A stretch of DNA of 64,000 nt from Spinacia oleracea. Its lineage: Eukaryota > Streptophyta > Magnoliopsida > Caryophyllales > Amaranthaceae. A model generated the notes under the pieces. That model saw only the letters and a program-made list of their open reading frames with translations. It was not told where the DNA came from and did no database searches. The DNA is taken from assembly GCF_020520425.1 (NCBI RefSeq), contig NC_079490.1, positions 49,454,517-49,518,516 of the forward strand, written 5' to 3'. A program made the position numbers and the translations under genes. This document shows, in pieces, positions 20,194-30,579 of this stretch. The stretch's first letter is position 1, and the number at the start of each line of letters is the position of its first letter.

Positions 20194-20769
20194 GAATTGT
20201 AGGGGGTGTTTTTTTGGTTCGCTTCGCAAGTATGCTCTTTCCCTACAAGGGGCGGTTTTTTAGATAACCATTGTATTTTTGTACATCGAAGGAGTCGCCA
20301 CCAAACATTATTTAAAGTCTCGTTTAGAAAGACCGCAAGTGACTCTATTTTGGATAAGGCTTTGAATCCTCGAAACGGATGGGTGAGATCCGGGCACGGG
20401 AACGAGATGGTTATTCCGCGAGCTTTAGAAATTATTCGAGTACGTGACATAGCATTTTCAAAAATATACCCTAGATTAGACTATGTGGGTTTGAATTTTA
20501 GAGCAAATAGAATCTCTAATTGTATGGTGGTCACTTTGCTTTAAAGGTAATTTAAGGGAACCAAAGATCGGTTTGTCCAAGAAATTATCTTTGTTAAGCG
20601 TGATGTAACCTTGCATTTTGTTGTATTTAGCATGTATGGTGATGAAAGCAATAAAGCAAATAAAGCAACATCACAATTGTAAATGAGTGCGGAATTTAGT
20701 AAATACAAGACCCCCTAGAAACGGACTAGGGAGTAGGTCCACATTGCCTAGAAGGACTAGGCAAGTAAA

Positions 20770-20915
20770 GATGCGGAATTGAAATGCGGAATTGATAGTG
20801 CGATATTGAAATTGCGGAATTGAAAGTGCGATATTGAAATTGCGGTATTGAAAGGTGCATAATTGAAATTGCAATATTGAAAGGTGCATAATTGAAATTG
20901 CGATATTGAAATTTG
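20770..20915. repeat. Short tandem repeats in Tat-B LTR
   Basis: The units are GATATTGAAATTGCGG and GAAAGGTGCATAATTGAAAT, repeated and mixed, with a period of about 16-30 bp. A looser run of GAACTTGAAATATT follows at about 21045-21140. Confidence 0.75.
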
Positions 20916-21753
20916 TACTTGGGCACATGAGATTCGAACGTCAAGCGGCTCCTTAAAAATAAGTACGCCCGACACGAATTCAAAGCCAAAAATCTCAACT
21001 TGGGAGAAGTTGCTCATCCCAAAGTATCCTAGATTTTGCATATAGAACTTGAACTTGAAAGTTTGAATCTTGAAATATTGAACTTGAAATAATTGAACTT
21101 GAACTTGAAATATTGAACTTGTACTTGAAATATTGAAACTTAAGAGACTTGAATCTCAAAGATCGGGCCTTTTAATGTTGAAAAGGTTAGATCTTTGATG
21201 TGCTCTTATTTTGAAAGGATCCTAGTTTAGGGAAGTAGTCATGAGCAACCCTAAACATTGTGGGATCTTGAAATTTGAAAACTTGAACTTGTATATTGAA
21301 AAATGGAGTTTTGAATCTCAAAAGATTAAACCTTTAGAAGCTAAAAAGGTGTCATCTTTGATTACTCCATACTTGAAAGTGATTCTAGTTCAAAGAAGTG
21401 ATTGCAAACAACTTTGAACATCCTTGAATCTTGAAAGTTTGCATTTTTGTTTTTTGAAAAGTTTGGGTTTTGAAAAGATGTATGATTGTTGCAAGTGACA
21501 TCTTTAATAGTAAAAATGCCAACTTGCTAATCATTTTTGAAATAGGAAAATCAAAGAAACATGATTGAATATTGTGGGATTCGGAATTACCTATTTAGGT
21601 TTAGGCAAGAATTCCTTTTAGAACTCCCAATTGCTTAGAACTTGAAGTTTGTATGTGTTTTTGAAGGATTTTTGGACTTGAATTTGAGGCGTAATTTTTG
21701 TATTACTACGTTGTATATTGAAGCTGCCTCCCTAAATGCTGAAAATTAGGGGG

Positions 21754-21761
21754 TATTTATA
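21754..21761 (-). promoter_or_regulatory. TATA box of Tat-B LTR
   Basis: TATAAATA on the minus strand within TCCTATAAATACCCCC. The GC hairpins begin about 10 bp upstream. Confidence 0.6.
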
Positions 21762-21769
21762 GGAAAAAT

Positions 21770-21835
21770 GGCTGGAAACTGCCAGCCATTGCCAGCGCAG
21801 CACGCCAAACCAGCGCTGGGCGCTGGTGACGTGGC
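21770..21835 (-). repeat. GC hairpins upstream of Tat-B TATA box
   Basis: Two clear hairpins: AATGGCTGG...CCAGCCATT with 9-bp arms (about 21768-21790) and ACCAGCGCTGGGCGCTGGT with 8-bp arms (21809-21827). A third GC-rich patch reaches 21850. Confidence 0.8.
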
Positions 21836-22331
21836 ATGCGTGCTGCCAAAATCAAGGACGCGGGCTCCATCCTTGATTTGTCTTGTATTGATGTACCTTC
21901 GTACGAATAGTACGATGCTTGGCACGTAGTTCTTTCTTGGAGGTTAAGACTTGATTTTGCGTAAAAAAACAAGCCGTTTCGAGTTTTGAATTCCGGTTGT
22001 ACGGGACGGGGCCCGGCTTGCTCGGTTTTGTGGGTCGGCGCCCGAATTTGACTTGCCTTATATGATTTTGAGTGGAAAAGGATTACTAAAACCAATGGAA
22101 TGGTCTACTAGATGAGATTGTACTTGGATTTTGAAATTTGTTTTTGAGAATTGTATTTTGTACCGAGTTCCGGGAGGGGAACGGCCTCGGGGATTGGATT
22201 TTGGATCTTGTATTTTGGAGATGTTCTTAGCAATTGGGATTTCCGCACGGAGTTTCTCCAACCGCCAAGTAAGGATAATGCTATCGTCATCATCCCAGAG
22301 GGGAGACGCAAGTTAGGTGTCTACAGTTACA

Positions 22332-25112
22332 TTTTTACTTCTCTTTTCCGGGACAATTACGAATATCATGGTAACCCATCTTCTTACATTCTTTACACAA
22401 CCTCTTCTTCTTCTGACTTTGTTCAACAATTTTTTCTTTATCACTCTTCAACCGTTTATCACTTCCACTACCATGAACATGAACCCCGGTCCCTTTGTTC
22501 TTCGAAACTTTAGGCGGTTTGATCAAAATTTCAGTAGGCACACTAGCTCCAATAAGCAATTCAATATCTTGAGCTTTGCTAGAAACACTACCACTCGATC
22601 CATCAACAATACTACTTTGGGATTCCAAATCTAACCTCAATGATCGAAGATTGTCCACAAGAGCACTAAGTGTCAATTCATTCCCTTGGGCCAAACTCAC
22701 ACAAGAGTGAATTTCACACCACAAATTATTCAACAATCTTTTCCTATCTACAGCTTGAACACATTGCTCCAACACATTTCCTTCTAAATCAAAAATCGGC
22801 TTCTTACATGCCATTATACTCCATCGATTAAGCACATAAGCCTCGGGAATTTTGAGAATATGTTTTGCCTTCCAAACCCAAACCATATGCTTACAAGGAA
22901 TCCCTTGCCTTTCAATGACTTGCATAAACAACTAGTATCCAATGTTTCAACATTAAAAAGAACATCAAACTTGCGGACACGACAACCTTCTCCAATAGTA
23001 TAAACTTCCAATCCAAATTCTTTCTTAAAACCATCAAGACCACAAGAGAAAAGAGCTAATTCCACCTCGTCTTGAAACTCATAAAAAACAGTTGTCGTGT
23101 AAACTTCAAAGGCAAATTTCTCTATGGCAGAACGTGTCTTGCACTCAGGATGTTTATGTTTAGAAGAATTATCATTTTCACCTTGAGTATGACGTTGAGC
23201 ATCTAATGCACTTTGAAATCTCATATAAAACTCAACAAGGGTAAGATGTGGATTAGTGAACTTTGTATAAAAGTTATTCTCACTCTCTGACCTAGATGTG
23301 GTTCTCATAATACCACACCAGAATAAATCCCTAAAATAAGCCGGAATCCACATTTCACGCTTATCATAAATCTGCAACAACAAGTCATGGTTTTCCAATT
23401 AACTTAAATTCACTAATAACCTTAGTCCACCTCTCTTCAAACTCAGCCAGTTCAATCTCTACACTCCAAACAGCTTTGCAAATCTTTTGTAGAAAGTCAG
23501 AATCTGGTGGAAGATCACAACACACTTTCTCAGGCATCTTTTTCATAATATGCCACATGCAAAACCGATGCTCTGTAGACGGAAATACTTTAGGAAAAGA
23601 AACTTTCATTGCAGGATCTTCATCAGTAATCAAACAAAGAGGCTCATTACCACCCATTGCCTTCACAAATGTTCTAAAAACCCACTCGAAAGACACTATA
23701 TCCTCATTAGATATAAAGGCAGCAACAAAAGTAATACACTTTTTATGGTGATCAACTCTAGTAAATGGCCTAAATATCATATTATACCTAGAAAAAAACA
23801 GAACAATTTAGAACATAACAGCAAACAGTTTAGATCATAAAGCATAAAAAATATAACATTACCTATTTGTTTTAAATGTAGTATCAAATGAAACCATATC
23901 TCCAAAAAGAGCATAATTCTTTCTACAAATAGGATCTGCCCAAAATGCTCTACAGAGATGACCTTCTGCATCTAACTCATAATAAAAAAAGAACGCACTC
24001 CATAATAACTTTTTATTCTGAAAATTGTTGATAAACATTTGTTCATCGGATCCTTCAATTAATTCCTTCAAATCTCTCTAATTATTTTTTGAAATCTTGC
24101 TTTTATGCACCAACATTGTCATATGATTCAGTTAACTCCTTCATTATTCTAAAGGCCTTCACTAGATCAATGTTATCCTGTGCAAGAAAACAGAGAACAC
24201 AATTTAGAACACACACAAAATATATTAGAACATAGGAAGGAAACATTAGAACACAAGAATGGAAAACACCTTTGAATTATCAATAATAATCTTCTTATGC
24301 AAAAGACTCATTTTCCTCCCATGTTTATGAAATTTAGCACAACCAAGAGTGTATAGAGGATGATTATGTTCTTCTTTGAAATATGTCACAACCAACACGA
24401 GTAAGAATTCGCCTTCGTGTAGACCAAGCCTTGTCTAATTTTTCTTCAACAGCTTCCACAATAGGCTTACGAGACGCCTTAAAACCTTCTTTATTGCATA
24501 CAAAATACTGGAACGCAACTACATCGGTCTTCTTCCTTCTTGTAGTAGTACTTTTTCTAGAAGTGAAACCCGAAGCAGTAGCATAAGCTTTATAAAATGA
24601 TAAACCTTCCTCAGGATCTTTAAAGTTCATTCCGACAATAGGTTTTAACTCCTCGGAACAAGAAGGAATCCATTCCCTAGTACCACCAGGACTCAATGAA
24701 GTAAACACTCTAGGAGTACCAACAGAAGAACTTGATGGTTAATTATTAATAATTCCAACTGCAAAAAAAAAAAAAAAAAGAAGTTCAGACCAGTGCATAA
24801 AATGTGCAGAACATAAAACCAAAAATTTAGAACATGAAATAAAAACTTTAGAAAATGAAATTAAAATTCACAAAGGTGCACAAAAAGTATAGAACATAAA
24901 AACAAATAGTTAGAACATAAAAATAATAATGTTAAAATATGAACAAGAGTACAGACAAGTGAATAAGATCTAAAAAACATAAGAAGAAATATTTAGAACA
25001 TGACAAAAAAAATTTAGAACATCATTAACTACCAAGGCGAGAATTAAATCATACATGATGTAACTGATGAACTAGAACTATGAGATAACAAATCAACTTC
25101 AGCGGTAGCCAT
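22332..25112 (-). pseudogene. FAR1/MULE transposase, pseudogene
   Basis: Exon 1 runs 25112-25055 (ATG, then MATAEVDLLSHSSS). Exon 2 starts at 24758 after a GCAG acceptor, but has an in-frame TAA at 24739-24741. The FAR1 DNA-binding domain follows (SGFTSRKSTTTRRKK; the last Cys lies before a frameshift near 24385; EHNHPL continues in the next frame). Then come the MULE DDE core with FGDMVSFDTTFKTNR and ITDEDPAMK, a SWIM zinc site CLCK...GIPCKH with a frameshift near 22925, and a C-terminal zinc knuckle CKECKKMGYHDIRNC. Introns lie at 24759-25054, about 24181-24269 and 23790-23866. Further stops and shifts occur near 24070-24110. Known roles: Mutator-like transposases cut and paste elements; domesticated relatives (FHY3/FAR1) are transcription factors. 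This copy cannot encode a full protein. Confidence 0.85.
23790..25045 (+). repeat. AGAACAT words in MULE-1 introns
   Basis: About 12 copies of TTAGAACAT or close variants on the plus strand. They fall in all three introns of the transposase gene (two near 23800, four near 24190-24255, six at 24800-25025). I saw none in the exons. Confidence 0.75.
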
Positions 25113-25815
25113 AACAAATAAAAACAGAGCACGAATAACCTGAAAAATAAAAATTAAGAATTATCAGAGATTTAATCCAAAACAACAACAAAAACTAACA
25201 CGAAATCAAACAGAAACAATTTAAAAACATTAAAAAGCTAGAAATCAAATGAAAATCAAATTACAAAAAAGTTCATAATCAAAACAACAATAAAAACAAA
25301 TATGATTCAAAAAACAAAATCAAAAGTCGAATTCACCTAAATACAATAATATAAACAAACAAAAAAATTAAAAAATTCAATTTGACATCACAAACTTTCG
25401 ACAATTGCTGAAAATTCTGGGAAAAATTTGATGAACAGAATCGATCGATTGAGAAAAATCGACTAAATTTGAAATCAAAATCAGATAATCAAAGTAAAAC
25501 GCAGGAGGTTTAATTAATTTGATGAAGAATTTGAACAAAAACTGCGATTCCTTCGTGTTCGATTGAAGATGACTGCGCGAGAAGAGGAGAGAGAAATAAG
25601 CAAAAAAAATTGAGAGAGAAAGAAAATCACAGGAAAAAAAAGGAAACAAAAATAAATCTTCAGCAAAATTACAAAAATTGCCATTAGTAATGGACAAATC
25701 TCAGCAGTTAGATTAAATTACATCCAACGGTTAAGAAGGTGTTCTTACCGTAAGTAGTGTTCTCACCGTAAGAAGTGTTCTTACGGGAGCCTTTCGGGAT
25801 CCGGTGAAAATAGGT
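25113..25815 (-). repeat. Terminal region of MULE-1
   Basis: This AT-rich region lies upstream of the transposase gene. The outer part (25560-25815) is similar to 35875-36105. Near 25740-25795 the plus strand has three spaced GTGTTCTTAC/GTGTTCTCAC words (GAGAACAC on the other strand). No gene is seen here. Confidence 0.6.
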
Positions 25816-25844
25816 CCCTATGTGAGTATACTAGTATATATGAG

Positions 25845-26050
25845 AATGAATCTAATTCGTATGATTAGATGAAATTCAAGGGCTAAGATTAACCTCCCAC
25901 CTACCAAGTAATAAAAGGAAATACGTTTCTCTCACTAAAACTAATATCAGACATTCACTCTCTCTCTCTCTCTCTAAAATTCAACCTTCTTCCTCTCTCT
26001 CTCTCTCACCATTTTTCTCTCTCCTCAAAAAACTGCCACTAAAGCTTAAA
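25845..26050 (+). repeat. Left terminal region of MULE-2
   Basis: It shares TATATGAGAATNAATCT and a downstream AATTCAAGGGCTAAGATTA-like stretch with the reverse complement of 35990-36095. CT-rich runs lie at 25960-26010. The inverted pairing is imperfect. Confidence 0.5.
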
Positions 26051-26812
26051 ATGACGCCGATGAAGCTTCAATTCACTCGATTATTCGCTGATTTCAGGTA
26101 GTTTATCGTCGAATTCTTGTATATTTCTTCCTTTCTTCTACAATTTTCGTCAATTTTAAGCTAATTTTTTTTGAATTCGGATACAATTGAAGATGAAGAA
26201 GCAGAAAAATCATAAAATCAGTCTGAAAAACCTACGAATGGAGAAGGTAAACAACAATACGCAAATTTCTAACTATTCGCTTATTTTAGAATTCAATTTA
26301 AGTTAATTTGTGTTTACTTTTGATTTTAAGGAAAAATATGAAAGTGAAGATGATATTGCATAAAATAATCGACGACAAACACAATTCAGATTCAGAAGAT
26401 CAAGAAGAGTTATATGTAATAATCGATTGAATGTTCTAAGTCATGATTTAATCTTTCTGACTATTTTGTGATTTATTTGTGATTATTTTCTGAATTCATA
26501 ATAAATTTGTTCTTAGTTTTTGCAATTAATTGTTATTATTTCTAAATTTTGTGATTAGCTTCTGAATTTTTAGGTCATTAATTTCTGATTTTTTTAATTA
26601 ATTTGTGAATTTTTTCTATATTTTCTGATTTATTTATTTTATGAATTAATTCATGACGTTCTATAACCTATAGTTGTATGTTCTGAATGTTTAAACATAG
26701 AAAATTCATATGACGAGAATGAGATTAAACACGTCAAAACATCAGAGCCACAACGCACTAGTAGCCTTACTGTCGAACAAGCACTTCGGAAGGACATCCT
26801 TGAAAATGTTGG
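26051..26812 (+). pseudogene. Unrecognised multi-exon gene fragment
   Basis: Three exon-like segments have splice borders: 26051-26097 (ATG; MTPMKLQFTRLFADF then GT), 26331-26415 (AG and GT borders, acidic, with DDKHNSDSEDQEELY), and 26701-26812 (open 37 codons including SEPQRTSSLTVEQALRKDIL, then GT). A CT-rich leader precedes the ATG. I do not recognise the product. It may be a captured host gene 5' part, or the first exons of a lost MULE gene. Confidence 0.35.
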
Positions 26813-26999
26813 GTAAATATTTTATAATCTCAATTCTTTAGAACACGAAGGTTCAACATTTAGAACATGAAGGTTCACTGTTCAGAACAAAATTGTTTAA
26901 TGTTTAGAGCATGGAAGTTACTTTTTAGAACATCAAAATGTAAAACTTCATCAATGCATATGCTCGCAACTATGCAAAACTTCAGAATAAATATAGCTA

Positions 27000-29160
27000 C
27001 ATATAAAGGAGCTTAACTTTGAGATGTTTTATCCTATAAAAGTTGCTCTGGTTATCCATTTCCACAAGTTGTTCTCCCAGTTTGATTTGCTATGTTCTTT
27101 TTCTTATTGAATAAAACTCGTACCTTCTTTGATAATATAAATAGAGTAGGTAATCTTGTGCTTACCTGCTCTTGAATTCTCCTTGTTTCCAGTGTCTGCA
27201 TGTCATGTAATGAACTTTTGTTTAATTGAAGCAAAAGGGGATTTTTGAGCTTGCTATGGGGAAGGCGAGTGGGTCTTTGCGTATAAGTTATATTATTGGG
27301 AGCTAAACCAAACACTTATTTGTTTTTACATTGTTAATAGCTGATATTAAGCTTGGTTGACCCTTACAATTAGAGTTCAGAGGTGATATCGTATGAAGAA
27401 GCTTTGATGGGAGTTTATAGTACCATCTCATATTGGTAGGAACTAATAGGGGTAATAGATTCTCCCATTTCTCCCTAGAAAAGTAATCCCTTCGTTCTCC
27501 ACTCGTCTTCTTTTTCAAGTTTCATTATATTAAGTCTTAAATAATAATTACCAGTATCACCTCCAAGCATTTGACATGTCATCTTAGATCCCTAGTTTTC
27601 TTCATCACCTTTGAATTTTTTGCCCTTATTTCAAGCATGACATATTTACATTATGTCAGATTGCTTATAGGCTCTCTTGTGAACTTATTTTTGCCTCTCC
27701 TAGTAATATATTGTGAATGTAACGATCTTTTATTGAAAATACTAAAGTCTAGATTCAAGTTGTTCAGCTAAGCATATCTGATCTTCTATTAATTGAGGTT
27801 TAGAACATATGAATTCAATTGTCAGAACATATAGCTTAACTGCTTAGAACATGTAGCTTAACTGATTAGAACAACTATGAATAATGTACAGAACATATAG
27901 CTTTACTTGTTAGAACATATGTTCTAAATCATCCTCGCTTATGTTCTAAACTGGGAACATCGCCAAAATCATCTTTTAGAAATGTCACATAAGTTAGCAG
28001 AACTATGTACTATTGTCTTTATTACTCTTTAAAAATCATTATAGGTGTTCTACATTAATTTTTATTGATATATTTTAGTGTTTTCGTACTTGCATCTCTC
28101 TGCTTAACATGATGTCAAGGTACGAATTCAAATTTTGATTCTATTTTCAATGCTTGAGTTTATCAAGGTGTCAAATTGCTATCGTTTCATCAATATAGTT
28201 GTGCATGCTAATATTGATCAGGTCTTTCTGTTTGCATCTACTAAGATTATGCTTATTTTGTTCAGCGGTGACAAGTTTCTTCTGATTTTGTTCTGCTCTC
28301 TGATATGCTTTGTCGATGTTATATGTTTGGTGTATTTGTTGGGCTTAGCTAAAGTCAGATTTATGTGGGAAATGCATATATTTTCTATCATCATATATTG
28401 CTTCTGATCTTCAGTCAAGAATCATCCAAAAGCCTAAAACTTTTATTTGGTGAACAGATTCTTGAAATTAAATGATTATATATATAATAGATTCCAATAT
28501 CGAATATTTGCTACCATAGGCTAAACTCCACCAACAAAGTGCTAAAGAAAGAGAGCATACGGTAGTTGGGGTGGGAAGTAGAGACCGAGATGCTGCAAAT
28601 TGGTCTTGGACTAGAAATTATGTACATGTTCTAAACCATAATTGTACATGTTCTGAATATATGTGTACAATGTTCTGAAAAAAATAGGTATCTTCTTGAG
28701 GTAGTTAGAGCTTTCAAGAATCATGCTAAACTTCCTAGAAAGTTATGGGGGGATCGTATCCTGTCTATTACTTAAGAGAGACTAGAAAACTACTCCTAAA
28801 ATTTACTTCACAAATCTTCTTTTTATGGACAACTTAGGGGTTTTGTTTGTGAATGTCTTGCTTATAACACTGATACATGTAGAGACAAGTTCAGCCTTAG
28901 AGCTATCAGGTGGATTTTCATAAGTTAAGAAGTTGATGATCTTCAAAATCATAGGGACTTTTGTTACTAGAGATATAACATCAATTAATGTACTTTCCCT
29001 TTTCACAATCTTCAACTCATTATACTTCTTTTTTTCAGAAAAAAGATCTAACGATTCTTAATAATGTTCCCACTGAAAAGGCTTTTTTTTGTTCCTGATG
29101 AAGATGTTTCTCCCTCAAACTGGTATTACTGTTCCAGGAAATTCTCTTCTGCTGACTAGA
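27000..29160. other. AT-rich part of MULE-2 with no gene seen
   Basis: Apart from the AGAACAT clusters this region is AT-rich and shows no recognised coding sequence. A 90-codon frame at 28135-28407 is hydrophobic and F/L/I-rich but has no family features. Confidence 0.4.
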
Positions 29161-29166
29161 CCAAAT

Positions 29167-29325
29167 TTAAATTATATAACTTGATGTTCTAAATTATATA
29201 AATTGATGTTCTAAATTATATAACTTGATGTTCTAAGTTATATAACTAGATGTTCTAAATTATATAACTTCATGTTCTAAATTATATAACTTCATGTTCT
29301 AAATTATATAACATGATGTTTGAAA
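29167..29325 (+). repeat. 22-bp tandem repeat containing ATGTTCTAA
   Basis: About six to seven copies of a 22-bp unit, GATGTTCTAAATTATATAAC plus two bases. Each unit holds one copy of the dispersed word, so local tandem growth of that word is seen here. Confidence 0.85.
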
Positions 29326-29587
29326 GTTATCAGAAGGAAAACAAGCATCTGGAGAAACCATTGATTGTCAACAACCTGTTATAGAAAGTTCCCTTGGATG
29401 TGGGTGGACCGCAATTAAAGCCCTCAATGTTCTAAAACACGATTTCGGGTACCTGATACCCAAACTTATGGTAATTTTCCAAAACACCTCTGGAAATATG
29501 TTTTTTTGTCATGTTTTACACAATGACTTGCGTTCATATCTCAACAACTCTCTTCGTGACTTTTATGATGCCTTCACTAGGGTTTGA
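29313..29587 (+). pseudogene. Unrecognised open frame in MULE-2
   Basis: A frame of nearly 90 codons is open between two TGA codons, with no early ATG, so it would be an internal exon. It includes GCGWTAIKALNVLKHDFGYL and ends DFYDAFTRV. The make-up is protein-like, but I cannot assign a family. It directly follows the 22-bp repeat. Confidence 0.3.
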
Positions 29588-29809
29588 GGTATTTGCTAGA
29601 GAAGGATATATTGCCTTAAAATAGGCTTTTTAGAACATATATGCTATGGATTTTTAGAACATTTATTATGGGTTTTTAGAACATTTGCTATGTGTTTTTG
29701 CATATTTATTCAATTTTCGAACTATTTTAGCAGTTTTTTGCTGGGCGGATGTTTTGCTCTGTTTGGATGTTGCTAAGTAGTGGTTGTCAATGCTTGATGT
29801 TTGGGACAA

Positions 29810-29879
29810 TGCCTATTAGCTCAATCGGTAGAGCTTTGTGCGATTGCACAATGATGTAGGTTCGAATCCTACATAGGCA
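29810..29879 (+). tRNA. tRNA-like sequence, probably not functional
   Basis: 70 nt with acceptor arms TGCCTAT/ATAGGCA, a D arm (GCTC...GAGC), and a T arm GTAGG-TTCGAAT-CCTAC. The pol III A box (TAGCTCAATCGG) and B box (GGTTCGAATCC) are intact. The anticodon arm is abnormal: TTGTG/CACAA closes a 6-nt loop, or with one more pair (TTGTGC/GCACAA) a 4-nt loop, so no normal anticodon can be read. It is either a pseudogene or a tRNA-like structure. Confidence 0.5.
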
Positions 29880-30116
29880 ACACTTTGTATTTGGTTTATG
29901 ATATTAATTAATTCTCATATTTGATGATTCTTTACTTTTGAATCACTTCTATTTACTTTTTAATATGTTCTATTTACTTAAGAACATATGTATACATGTT
30001 TAGAACACTAGCCTTGATTTTTAGAACATGAAATCCAACACTTGAACTGAAGGAGGCGTGAAACTTAAGTTATCATTTTGGGGTTCATCTTCTGGGCCTG
30101 GTTTAATTCATGCAGC

Positions 30117-30322
30117 AGAACCCCGAGGTTTCAGGAGACAGAATCTCCAATGCCTATGCAAGAAAAACACAATATGGGATTTGATGACTTTGATGATGAG
30201 GACGATGATATTGATAGTTGTGAACTAGATAATCAAAACAATAATCAGAAACAGGAACCCCCTTCTCTTGCTAGAGTTGTAACAGGTGCATTTGAGCATC
30301 TGCTATTTAATTTTGGTCATGT
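30117..30322 (+). pseudogene. Unrecognised acidic exon
   Basis: The segment begins after an AG acceptor (TTCATGCAG) and ends at a GT donor (GGTCAT|GTATG). One frame is open throughout: it has the acidic run GFDDFDDEDDDIDSCELDN, then PPSLARVVTGAFEHLLFNF. It lies between the two tRNA-like sequences. It looks like a real exon of a gene I cannot name, most likely captured. Confidence 0.4.
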
Positions 30323-30502
30323 ATGCCCCATTTCATAATATAATTAAGCGAACCTTCTATGGAAAAAACAAAAAAATTGACTGGTTTTTCTTGGCTGACA
30401 GACTGGGGGGGCACTGGTTGAATATGTCATGGTGAAGGAGGGTAACTCTCTTTTAGGACTTATCCCTATAAATACATCGGAGCTAAGTTGTGTGCTCTCA
30501 AC

Positions 30503-30577
30503 AACCTATGTAGGATTTGAACCTACATCCATGTGCAATGTCATTGCACATTGCTCTACCACTTGAGCTCAAAGGTT
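30503..30577 (-). tRNA. Second tRNA-like sequence, inverted
   Basis: 75 nt on the minus strand. Acceptor AACCTTT/ATAGGTT with one mismatch, D arm GCTC...GAGC, T arm GTAGG-TTCAAAT-CCTAC, B box GGTTCAAATCC. The anticodon region is a perfect inverted repeat with 10-bp arms (ATGTGCAATG / CATTGCACAT) around one base, far from a normal anticodon arm. The closing stem TGTGC/GCACA is shared with the sequence at 29810, so the two are related and face each other. Confidence 0.5.
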
Positions 30578-30579
30578 TA

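Larger units (their letters stand above)
15733..22325 (-). mobile_element. Tat-B: Tat/Ogre-like retrotransposon, 5' part
   Basis: Minus strand. 5' LTR 22325-20198, PBS 20193-20177, a leader of nearly 3 kb filled with tandem repeats, and a protease-bearing ORF from 17242 that is cut at 15733 by the Tat-A LTR. The remainder lies beyond Tat-A, off the window. No gag domain is seen anywhere between the LTR and the protease. It entered the MULE copy just past its transposase stop codon. Confidence 0.75.
20198..22325 (-). repeat. Tat-B 5' LTR
   Basis: This 2128-bp LTR runs on the minus strand from TGTAGACACCTAACTTG to ACACCCCCTACA, giving matched TGTAG...CTACA ends. It contains TATAAATA at 21754-21761, a GC hairpin patch at 21770-21835, and simple repeats at 20770-20915 and 21040-21140. 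The right border abuts MULE sequence. It is related to the Tat-A LTR only at its ends and general layout. Confidence 0.75.
22326..25815 (-). mobile_element. MULE-1: FAR1-type Mutator element, partial
   Basis: It holds the decayed transposase gene 22332-25112 and one terminal region (about 25560-25815). The other end lies past Tat-B, off the window. The terminal region shares about 200 bp of similarity with the right end of the next unit (35875-36105), including GAGAACAC words and the stretch around ATTACTAATGGCA. The exact terminus is uncertain. Confidence 0.65.

Noticed and set aside
22335..23780. An active FAR1-like transcription factor gene
   Set aside because: Several frameshifts and stops separate the exons, and Tat-B sits directly behind the gene; it is a transposase relic.
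28135..28407. 90-codon hydrophobic frame in MULE-2
   Set aside because: T-rich DNA gives F/L/I/V-rich frames by chance; no family motif, no conserved context.
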